This document shows positions 1-5,942 of a stretch of DNA of 6,305 nucleotides, in pieces. Positions within the stretch are counted from its first letter, which is position 1. Each line of letters begins with the position of its first letter. Under the pieces are notes generated by a model. That model worked only from the letters and a program-made list of their open reading frames with translations. It was not told the origin of the DNA and did no database searches. Origin of the DNA: Lachnospiraceae bacterium (GTDB lineage Bacteria; Bacillota; Clostridia; Lachnospirales; Lachnospiraceae); the NCBI GenBank assembly GCA_009774535.1, contig VSNY01000207.1:1-6305 (forward strand), read 5' to 3'. Position numbers and translations under genes: made by a program.

Positions 1-830
1 ACTTTGTAGAAAAAGGCGTAAAAGGGGTTTACGTCAATGGTTCCTCTGGTGAATGTATCTACCAGAGTGTCGAAGATAAGAAACTGATTCTGGAAAATGT
101 AATGGAACAGTCCAAAGGCAGGCTGACCGTAATCGCGCATGTAGCGTGCAACAATACCGCCGACAGCATGGAACTGGCCAGACATGCGCAGAGCCTGCAT
201 GTAGACGCTATTGCAGCCATTCCTCCTATCTATTTCCATCTTCCGGAACATGCGATTGCGGATTACTGGAACGAGATCAGCGCAGCCGCGCCGGATACAG
301 ATTTTGTTATTTATAATATTCCACAGCTGGCAGGCGTCGCCCTGACCATGAGCCTGTTTGCCAAAATGCGCGAAAATCCGCGGGTGATCGGCGTGAAAAA
401 TTCTTCCATGCCGGTGCAGGATATCCAGATGTTTAAACAGGCTGGAGGCGATGATTACGTGATCTTCAACGGGCCGGACGAGCAGTTTATCAGCGGCCGC
501 GTCATTGGCGCGCAGGGGGCCATCGGCGGTACTTACGGCGCAATGCCGGAACTGTTCTTAAAGATGGACGAGTATGTAAAAGCAGGAAACATGGCCCGCG
601 CGTGTGAAATCCAATACGCTGTGAATGAGATTATTTATAAAATGTGTTCCGCGCACGGAAATATGTACGGCGTGATCAAAGCCATCTTAAAAATCAACGA
701 AGGACTGGAGCTTGGCGGCGTCAGAAAACCATTGCCTTCACTGATTCCGCAAGATCATAAGATCGTGGAAGAAGCCGCGCAAATGATCCGAACAGCAAAA
801 GAAAAATACGCCCGGCGCTATGTACAATAG
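1..830 (+). CDS. nanA: N-acetylneuraminate lyase, 5'-truncated at window edge
   Basis: Cleaves N-acetylneuraminate to pyruvate and N-acetylmannosamine in the cytoplasm; class I aldolase of the DHDPS/NAL family with a TIM barrel. The reading frame is open from base 3, so the ATG at 102 is internal; 275 residues are visible against about 300 in the family, so roughly 30 N-terminal residues lie outside the window. Seen: the GSSGE loop (bases 39-53; GSTGE in E. coli) that binds the substrate carboxylate, the catalytic Tyr in VIYNIP (codon 312-314), the Schiff-base Lys in GVKNSS (codon 396-398), and NGPDE and GAIGGTYG in the pocket. Compared with E. coli NanA as I recall it, Tyr190 is Pro and Ser208 is Gly here, a pattern I associate with Lachnospiraceae lyases such as that of Ruminococcus gnavus. 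It is the first gene seen of the operon, and its stop codon overlaps the next gene's ribosome binding site. DHDPS or another keto-acid aldolase is unlikely given the neighbours. Confidence 0.95.
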   Translation, partial: FVEKGVKGVYVNGSSGECIYQSVEDKKLILENVMEQSKGRLTVIAHVACNNTADSMELARHAQSLHVDAIAAIPPIYFHLPEHAIADYWNEISAAAPDTDFVIYNIPQLAGVALTMSLFAKMRENPRVIGVKNSSMPVQDIQMFKQAGGDDYVIFNGPDEQFISGRVIGAQGAIGGTYGAMPELFLKMDEYVKAGNMARACEIQYAVNEIIYKMCSAHGNMYGVIKAILKINEGLELGGVRKPLPSLIPQDHKIVEEAAQMIRTAKEKYARRYVQ

Positions 831-834
831 GAGG
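829..834 (+). promoter_or_regulatory. Shine-Dalgarno site of the symporter gene
   Basis: AGGAGG overlaps the nanA stop codon (828-830) and sits 7 nt before the ATG at 842. It selects that ATG over the out-of-frame ATG at 838. The overlap suggests translational coupling between the lyase and transporter genes. Confidence 0.85.
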
Positions 835-841
835 ATTATGT

Positions 842-2350
842 ATGCAGGGTTTTACAACTATCGATCTTATTATCTTAATCGTTTATCTGGCAGCCGTGCT
901 ATTTGCAGGACTGCGTTTCGCCAAAAAGGAAATGAAAGGCAAAGAATATTTTAAAGGCGACGGCACGGTGCCATGGTGGGTGACGTCGGTATCGATCTTT
1001 GCTACGTTATTAAGTCCGATTTCCTTTTTATCCTTAGCCGGCAACTCTTATGCCGGGACGTGGATTATGTGGTTTGCACAGCTTGGCATGCTGCTGGCAA
1101 TCCCGTTTACCATCCGGTTTTTCCTGCCGATTTATAGTAAACTTGGCATTGACACCGCTTACCATTACCTGGAACTGCGCTTTGAGAGCAAGGGACTCAG
1201 GGTGCTTGGCGCCGTTATGTTTATTATTTACCAGATCGGCCGTATGTCCATCATTATGTATCTGCCATGTATGGTGCTTGCAAACCTGACTGGCATCAAT
1301 GTCAACCTGTTAATTATCATTATGGGTGTGATCGCGATTATTTATTCTTATACCGGCGGCTTAAAATCCGTACTCTGGACAGATTTTATCCAAGGTTCCG
1401 TGCTGCTGGTCGGCGTTACGATTGCTCTGCTGTTTTTAATCGCGCATACGGACGGCGGCTTTGGCGCCCTGTTTGACGCTTTTCGTAACGACGGGAAATT
1501 TCTTGCGCCGGACCAGCCGGTTTTTAGCCCAAACCTCTTGAAAGACAGTGTCTTTCTTCTGATCGTCGGCGCTGGTTTTAATACGATGGGGTCTTATGTA
1601 TCCAGCCAGGATATTGTACAGCGTTTTACCACAACGACCGACACGAAAAAATTAAATAAAATGATGCTCACCAACGGCGCGCTGTCCATTTTTATCGCGA
1701 CTGTCTTTTATCTGATCGGCACCGGCCTTTATGTATTTTACCAGCAGAACGATTTGCCTCCTGCAGCCGCACAGGATCAGATTTTTGCTTCCTATATCGC
1801 CTTCGAGCTTCCGGTCGGCGTTACGGGCCTGCTGCTCGCCGCTATCTACGCGGCTTCCCAGTCCACGCTCTCTACCGGACTGAACTCTGTGGCTGCCAGC
1901 TGGACGCTGGATATCCAGGCGCGTATTAGTAAAAAAGAACTGAGTCTGGAAAAACAGACAAAGATCGGCCAGTATGTATCTCTGGCTGTCGGTATTTTTG
2001 CCATTCTTGTTTCCATTGTACTTGCCAACGGCGGCATCAAATCCGCTTATGAATGGTTCAACGGATTTATGGGACTTGTGCTTGGCATCCTGATCGGTAC
2101 CTTTATCCTGGGCGCATTTACAAAAACAGCGAATGCATTTGGCGCTGCAGTCGCGTTTGCCGCGGCTTCCGCGGTTATGGTCGGGATCAAGTATTTCGCA
2201 CCGGCAGGCGCAGTATCGATCTGGTCTTATTCCATTATTTCGATCGTCGTATCCCTGCTCGTTGGGATTCCGGCAAGCATCATCTCCCGGAATATAAAAG
2301 GAGATCATTCCATTCCTGCAAAAAATACAACCATCTACCATCAAGACTAA
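842..2350 (+). CDS. Sodium:solute symporter (SSS), probable sialic acid transporter
   Basis: Inner-membrane Na+-coupled importer of 502 residues, a usual SSS length, with about 13 hydrophobic segments (roughly residues 7-24, 46-66, 75-96, 122-146, 153-172, 182-202, 236-256, 278-300, 323-345, 378-396, 405-425, 430-448 and 458-482). The SSS signature GGLKSVLWTDFIQ is at 172-184, and a Ser/Thr-rich stretch at 339-349 matches the sodium-site helix. By position, Ser58, Ser61, Gln80 and Arg134 fall close to the Neu5Ac ligands I recall for Proteus mirabilis SiaT (Ser60, Thr63, Gln82, Arg135), and Asp181 falls near its second sodium-site Asp182. That alignment was done by eye. The gene follows nanA by 11 bp and precedes the yhcH-type gene, which strongly suggests Neu5Ac as substrate. 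The family is certain; the substrate is inferred. A gene symbol such as nanT or siaT would be only by analogy, so none is given. Confidence 0.93.
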   Translation: MQGFTTIDLIILIVYLAAVLFAGLRFAKKEMKGKEYFKGDGTVPWWVTSVSIFATLLSPISFLSLAGNSYAGTWIMWFAQLGMLLAIPFTIRFFLPIYSKLGIDTAYHYLELRFESKGLRVLGAVMFIIYQIGRMSIIMYLPCMVLANLTGINVNLLIIIMGVIAIIYSYTGGLKSVLWTDFIQGSVLLVGVTIALLFLIAHTDGGFGALFDAFRNDGKFLAPDQPVFSPNLLKDSVFLLIVGAGFNTMGSYVSSQDIVQRFTTTTDTKKLNKMMLTNGALSIFIATVFYLIGTGLYVFYQQNDLPPAAAQDQIFASYIAFELPVGVTGLLLAAIYAASQSTLSTGLNSVAASWTLDIQARISKKELSLEKQTKIGQYVSLAVGIFAILVSIVLANGGIKSAYEWFNGFMGLVLGILIGTFILGAFTKTANAFGAAVAFAAASAVMVGIKYFAPAGAVSIWSYSIISIVVSLLVGIPASIISRNIKGDHSIPAKNTTIYHQD

Positions 2351-2356
2351 GGAGGT
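2349..2356 (+). promoter_or_regulatory. Shine-Dalgarno site of the yhcH-type gene
   Basis: AAGGAGGT, a full-length match to the 16S anti-Shine-Dalgarno sequence, overlaps the symporter stop codon (2348-2350) and lies 8 nt before the ATG at 2365. It fixes that start and points to coupled, strong translation. Confidence 0.85.
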
Positions 2357-2364
2357 AAATTTTT

Positions 2365-2814
2365 ATGATTTTTGGAACCCTGTCATGTCTGGAAGAATAT
2401 TCGTTTTTGAAAAAAGCCGTACAGAATTGTTTTGCTTATGCAAAAGCACAGGATCTTAGCACATTTGAGCCTGGCTGCCATGAGATTGACGAAAAGCGTC
2501 TGTTTGTCAATATCACGCAGTACACGACAACGGATGCGCAAAATCGTTTTTGGGAAGCGCACCGCCAATATTTAGACCTGCATCTGATGCTCCAGGGCGA
2601 AGAACAGATCGACCTGAATTTTATTGCAAATATGCGGCAGAGCGAATACCAAAAAGCAGATGATTTTCTGCCATTGGAAGGAGAAAAAAACAGTTCTGTC
2701 ATCCTGCGCAAAGGTGATTTTCTAATCTGCTACCCGCATGACGCACACCGGACAGCCGTAAAGGTAACAGATCCGGCCGCCGTAAAAAAAGCAATTTTTA
2801 AAATACAGCTCTGA
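2365..2814 (+). CDS. yhcH: YhcH/YjgK/YiaL-family protein, probable sialic acid anomerase
   Basis: Small cupin-like cytosolic metalloprotein of 149 residues, the normal family length (DUF386). In E. coli the homologue YhcH (NanQ) is reported to open cyclic Neu5Ac to the linear form used by NanA. Seen: the family core FWEAHRQYLDLH at 62-73 with Glu64, His66 and His73 as candidate metal or catalytic residues, a GEE at 78-80, the second block YPHDAHR at 123-129 with His125 and His128, and the C-terminal strand KAIFKI. It sits between the transporter and kinase genes, the usual context in sialate operons. Other family members (EbgC, TabA) act on other sugars or in biofilm control, so the anomerase role here is inferred from context. 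A 55-nt gap with inverted repeats separates it from the kinase gene. Confidence 0.93.
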   Translation: MIFGTLSCLEEYSFLKKAVQNCFAYAKAQDLSTFEPGCHEIDEKRLFVNITQYTTTDAQNRFWEAHRQYLDLHLMLQGEEQIDLNFIANMRQSEYQKADDFLPLEGEKNSSVILRKGDFLICYPHDAHRTAVKVTDPAAVKKAIFKIQL

Positions 2815-2815
2815 C

Positions 2816-2839
2816 AATGGCCATTTCCGGCAGGAAATG
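2816..2839 (+). other. Two overlapping inverted repeats before the kinase gene
   Basis: A 10-bp perfect palindrome (2816-2825, AATGGCCATT) overlaps a perfect 7-bp inverted repeat (2822-2828 with 2833-2839, 4-nt loop GGCA). The hairpin buries an in-frame ATG at 2837, which argues against that codon as the kinase start. There is no T-run after it, so it is not an intrinsic terminator. It could be an RNA processing or translation-control hairpin, or an operator; the sequence does not decide. Confidence 0.5.
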
Positions 2840-2869
2840 CAAAAATTTATAGCAGAAATGGGTATAATT

Positions 2870-3757
2870 ATGGAAAAATATGTTAGTATTGATATTGGAG
2901 GAACGGCTATCAAATATGGCCTGATCGACGCGGACGGAACGATCATGTACCGTCTGGAACAGCCGACCGAAGCCCATCTGGGCGGACCGTCCATTTTAGA
3001 TAAAGTGATCCGCATTACCGGGCAGTTCTGTCAGGAACAGACCATTTCCGGAATTTGCATTTCCACCGCGGGAATGGTAGATACCAGACAAGGCATGATT
3101 ATACATGCAAACGAACTGATTCCGCATTATACCGGCATCCGCCTGAAAGAAACGCTTGAAAACCAGTTTGGAATACCGTGCGAAGCTGAAAATGACGTAA
3201 ACTGCGCGGGGCTGGCAGAATATATCTGCGGGGCTGGCGCAGGCTGCGATCCGATGCTGATGCTGACGATCGGCACTGGCATCGGCGGATGCATGGTTTC
3301 CGGCGGCCATGTATTTCACGGCGCTTCCTGCAGTGCCTGTGAAGTCGGATATATGCATATGCGGGACAGCGACTTTCAGACCCTTGGCTCCGCCAGCAGC
3401 CTGTGCAAAAAAATCGCGCTGCGCAAACAGGAGCCGATTGAGAACTGGAACGGGCTGCGGATTTTTCAGAAAGCGAAACGGGGAGACGCCATCTGTATCC
3501 AGGCCATTGACGAAATGGCCGACGTACTGGGGCTTGGCATCGCCAACCTGTGCTATGTGCTGAATCCGGAAACAGTCGTACTTGGCGGCGGCATTATGGC
3601 GCAAGAAGATTATTTGTCCGAAAAGATTCAGCATGCAGTCTCTGCCTATTTAATCAATCGTCTTGCCTCTCAGGTGAAGATCGCGTTTGCGAAACACAAA
3701 AACGACGCTGGTATGCTGGGTGCATTTTACCATTTTAAAAGCTGTCATTCTGTTTAA
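2870..3757 (+). CDS. nanK: ROK-family sugar kinase, probable N-acetylmannosamine kinase
   Basis: Predicted cytosolic kinase making ManNAc-6-phosphate from ManNAc and ATP. From the ATG at 2870 it has 295 residues, typical of ROK kinases. Seen: phosphate-1 loop DIGGTAIKYG at 8-17, AENDVNCAG at 106-114 with the catalytic Asp109, phosphate-2 loop TIGTGIGG at 133-140, EVGYM at 158-162, and LNPETVVLGGG at 231-241. The usual His after GEIG is Tyr161, and the CxCGxxGCxE zinc cluster is absent, so it belongs with zinc-less ROK members. I chose 2870 because the protein then begins MEKYVSIDIGG like its relatives. In-frame ATGs at 2837 (inside a hairpin) and 2858 are alternatives. None has a good Shine-Dalgarno site, unlike every neighbour. 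Glucokinase or a ROK of other specificity cannot be excluded; there is no helix-turn-helix, so it is not a ROK repressor. Confidence 0.88.
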   Translation: MEKYVSIDIGGTAIKYGLIDADGTIMYRLEQPTEAHLGGPSILDKVIRITGQFCQEQTISGICISTAGMVDTRQGMIIHANELIPHYTGIRLKETLENQFGIPCEAENDVNCAGLAEYICGAGAGCDPMLMLTIGTGIGGCMVSGGHVFHGASCSACEVGYMHMRDSDFQTLGSASSLCKKIALRKQEPIENWNGLRIFQKAKRGDAICIQAIDEMADVLGLGIANLCYVLNPETVVLGGGIMAQEDYLSEKIQHAVSAYLINRLASQVKIAFAKHKNDAGMLGAFYHFKSCHSV

Positions 3758-3768
3758 ATCAAAACGAA

Positions 3769-3826
3769 AGCTGCCCTGCCGCGGCGTGTCTTTGGGACAC
3801 CGGATCAGACGATACTTGGGCAGGCT
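3769..3826 (+). other. Nested hairpin in the nanK-rpiR gap
   Basis: The 99-nt gap between the kinase stop and the regulator start can fold into a closing stem, AGCTGCCC (3769-3776) with GGGCA(g)GCT (3818-3826, one bulged G), around an inner hairpin in which GTGTC (3786-3790) pairs with GACAC (3796-3800) and CCG (3779-3781) with CGG (3801-3803). No U-tract follows, so it is not a standard terminator. A partial transcription barrier, a processing site or an operator for the regulator just downstream are all possible. Confidence 0.45.
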
Positions 3827-3843
3827 GCGTTGATTGTTTATAT

Positions 3844-3848
3844 GAGGT
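3844..3848 (+). promoter_or_regulatory. Shine-Dalgarno site deciding the rpiR start
   Basis: GAGGT lies 8 nt before the ATG at 3857. It supports that ATG over the in-frame TTG at 3830 and ATG at 3842, which have no comparable upstream site. Confidence 0.65.
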
Positions 3849-3856
3849 ATCGTTAT

Positions 3857-4711
3857 ATGGAATATTTGATCAGATCTGTTGTACCGGTCATTCAGCGGAA
3901 TTACGAAAAATTTACAGCCGTAGAAAAAAATATTGCTGATTTTTTTATCCATAACAAAGAAAAAGCAGATTTTTCTTCCAAAGCGGTCGCCGACCGTCTC
4001 TACGTATCCGAAGCTTCCCTCTCCCGGTTTGCCCAAAAATGCGGCTACCGGGGCTACCGGGAATTTATGTACCAGTATGAAATGACATTTGCCGAGCAAA
4101 AAGATTCCATGACCGGAAATACGCGTATGGTTCTCAATGTCTACCAGGAACTGTTAAATAAGAGCTACCAGCTCGTAGATGAGGATCAGATTTCACGCAT
4201 TGCACACTATCTGGGAACCGCAGAACGGGTACTGGTCTGCGGGCTGGGCAGTTCCGGCCATGCAGCCGCGGAAATGGAAATGCGCTTTATGCGTATCGGC
4301 GTCCCGATTGATTCCGTCAGGGACAGCGATCTGATCCGCATGCGCGCCGTATTTCAGGGCAAACAGAGTCTGGTATTTGGCATTAGCATCAGCGGCGAAA
4401 CCGAAGATGTGCTGTACCTGCTGCGGGAATCACATAAGCGCGGGGCAAAAACCATTCTGGTAACTGCCAGATATGAAGAAAGCCTTTATGAATTTTGTAC
4501 GGAAGTCCTGCAGATCCCGTCCCTCCGGCATCTGAACCAAGGGCATGTCATCTCTCCCCAGTTCCCGATTCTGCTTCTTTTAGATATCCTTTATTCCAGC
4601 TACGGCGAACTGGACAAGCGGACGAAAGACAGCCTGCATCACAACACACTCCAGGCACTGGCCGACGGCTGGGCAAAGCCTGGGAAAAAGGAGGATTCTT
4701 ATGATCATTAA
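3857..4711 (+). CDS. RpiR-family transcriptional regulator (HTH plus SIS domain)
   Basis: Cytosolic DNA-binding protein of 284 residues, normal for the family. The N-terminal HTH domain covers about residues 15-75, with the recognition region SSKAVADRLYVSEASLSRFA at 40-59. A SIS sugar-phosphate-binding domain spans about 110-245, with VLVCGLGSSGHAA at 115-127 and FGISISGETEDVL at 154-166. RpiR-type NanR proteins of Staphylococcus aureus and Vibrio vulnificus control sialate genes by sensing ManNAc-6-phosphate; from its place between the kinase and deacetylase genes, this protein most likely does the same, but GlcNAc-6-phosphate or glucosamine-6-phosphate are possible ligands. Repressor or activator action cannot be read from the sequence. 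Its last codons overlap nagA by 11 bp in another frame, so the two are probably co-translated. The start was taken from the GAGGT at 3844; a TTG start at 3830 would add 9 residues. Confidence 0.92.
   Translation: MEYLIRSVVPVIQRNYEKFTAVEKNIADFFIHNKEKADFSSKAVADRLYVSEASLSRFAQKCGYRGYREFMYQYEMTFAEQKDSMTGNTRMVLNVYQELLNKSYQLVDEDQISRIAHYLGTAERVLVCGLGSSGHAAAEMEMRFMRIGVPIDSVRDSDLIRMRAVFQGKQSLVFGISISGETEDVLYLLRESHKRGAKTILVTARYEESLYEFCTEVLQIPSLRHLNQGHVISPQFPILLLLDILYSSYGELDKRTKDSLHHNTLQALADGWAKPGKKEDSYDH
4687..4694 (+). promoter_or_regulatory. Shine-Dalgarno site of nagA inside rpiR
   Basis: AAAGGAGG lies within the last codons of rpiR, 6 nt before the nagA ATG at 4701. The strong site and the 11-bp gene overlap point to co-expression of regulator and deacetylase. 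Confidence 0.85.
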
Positions 4712-5846
4712 AAATGCAAAAGTGTACGCCAAAGACCAGACGTTTGCAGAAGGTGACATCCATATCGAAAACGGCGTGTTTTGCACACAGACACAGGAAG
4801 GCGGCATCGTGGACGCCAAAGGATGCTACGCCATCCCAGGGCTGATCGACCTGCATTTCCACGGCTGCGCAGGCCATGACATCTGCGACGGCACACCGCA
4901 GGCGCTGTCGAATATTGCAGAACACGAAGCAGCCAACGGTATTACCGGCATCTGCCCTGCCACCATGACGCTGCCTTATGAAGAGCTGCTGCAGATCCTG
5001 CGCAATGCCGCGGACTGGCAAAAAAACAGGCAGGAAGCATCTGACTGTCCAAAAGGCGCGGATCTGCTTGGCATTAACATGGAAGGCCCGTTTATCAGCG
5101 TAGCGAAAAAGGGCGCACAGGACCCGCAGCATATCGTTTCCTGCGATTTAAAAACAGCGCAGGACTTTTTGGACGCTTCGCATGGACTGGTAAAATTTAT
5201 CGGCATCGCACCGGAGCAGAACCCGGATTTTACAACTTTTATCTCGCAGCTGAAAGACCGGGTACACATTTCCCTGGCACATACGAACGCGGACTATGAT
5301 ACCGCGCTGGCAGCGTTTCGTGCTGGCGCGGACCATGCTGTACATTTATATAACGCCATGCCGCCGTTTACCCACCGGGAACCTGGCGTGATTGGCGCTG
5401 TGGCGGACAGCCCGCATGTACACGCGGAACTGATCTGCGACGGCATCCATATCCATCCGTCTGTGGTACGCGCGACTTTCCGAATGCTTGGCGCAGACCG
5501 CATTGTGCTGATCAGCGACAGTATGCGGGCAGCGGGCATGCCTGACGGCAGCTATACGCTGGGCGGGCTGGCTGTAAATGTGAAAGACCGCAAAGTGACC
5601 TTAGCTTCTAACGGAGCGCTGGCCGGGTCTGCTTCTAATCTGATGGAATGTATGCGGACATTGGTTACGCAGATGGGGATTCCGCTGGAGACGGCTGTGG
5701 GATGCGCGAGTGTGAATCCGGCGAAGGTTCTGGGGGTGTTTGAGGAACGCGGTTCGATTGAGGCTGGGAAGGTTGCGGATGTTGTGCTGTTAGATGAATC
5801 GCTGCAGGTGCAGGCGGTGGTGAAAGATGGGGTGCAAATCCGGTAA
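4701..5846 (+). CDS. nagA: N-acetylglucosamine-6-phosphate deacetylase
   Basis: Amidohydrolase that removes the acetyl group from GlcNAc-6-phosphate, giving glucosamine-6-phosphate and acetate, the step after epimerisation of ManNAc-6-phosphate. Length is 381 residues, full for the family. Metal and catalytic residues are all visible: the HxH motif in IDLHFHGCAGHD (His52, His54), Glu128 in NMEGPF, His194 in SLAHT, His215 in VHLYNAM, His250 in DGIHIHP, and catalytic Asp273 in LISDSM. The HxH motif is intact, as in binuclear Gram-positive enzymes, whereas E. coli NagA has HxN. A C-terminal SVNPAKVLG block (338-346) and GSIEAGKVADVVLLD (351-365) are typical. It is the last gene of the visible operon. 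In roughly the last 200 bases the codons shift toward GGG, GAG and GTG, merging into the G-rich intergenic element. No nagB is present in the window. Confidence 0.97.
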   Translation: MIIKNAKVYAKDQTFAEGDIHIENGVFCTQTQEGGIVDAKGCYAIPGLIDLHFHGCAGHDICDGTPQALSNIAEHEAANGITGICPATMTLPYEELLQILRNAADWQKNRQEASDCPKGADLLGINMEGPFISVAKKGAQDPQHIVSCDLKTAQDFLDASHGLVKFIGIAPEQNPDFTTFISQLKDRVHISLAHTNADYDTALAAFRAGADHAVHLYNAMPPFTHREPGVIGAVADSPHVHAELICDGIHIHPSVVRATFRMLGADRIVLISDSMRAAGMPDGSYTLGGLAVNVKDRKVTLASNGALAGSASNLMECMRTLVTQMGIPLETAVGCASVNPAKVLGVFEERGSIEAGKVADVVLLDESLQVQAVVKDGVQIR

Positions 5847-5872
5847 GTTGCATATAACGATGGAGTAGTGCC

Positions 5873-5942
5873 TGATGGCTTCCCGGACAGCTCTGCGGGT
5901 GGCAGGGTGATGGCTTCCCGGACGGCTCTGCGGGCGGCGGGG
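5873..5942. repeat. Tandem duplication of a 35-bp unit
   Basis: Two adjacent copies, 5873-5907 and 5908-5942, match at 32 of 35 positions; both begin TGATGGCTTCCCGGAC. All three differences are transitions. The second copy overlaps the outer part of the left arm of the long inverted repeat, so the duplication probably arose from that arm by slippage or unequal recombination. Confidence 0.85.

Noticed and set aside
1652..2344. A 230-codon minus-strand open frame inside the symporter gene
   Set aside because: It is Cys/Arg/Asp-rich with no recognisable domain, and is antisense to a clear membrane protein gene.
2863..2868. A perfect TATAAT box just before the nanK start
   Set aside because: Transcription from it would begin around 2875, inside the gene, and no acceptable -35 box lies 16-18 bp upstream.
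3816..3844. Possible promoter for rpiR (TTGGGC with TATATG, 17-bp spacing)
   Set aside because: Both boxes are poor matches, and the implied start would leave almost no leader before the ATG at 3857 and would exclude its ribosome binding site.
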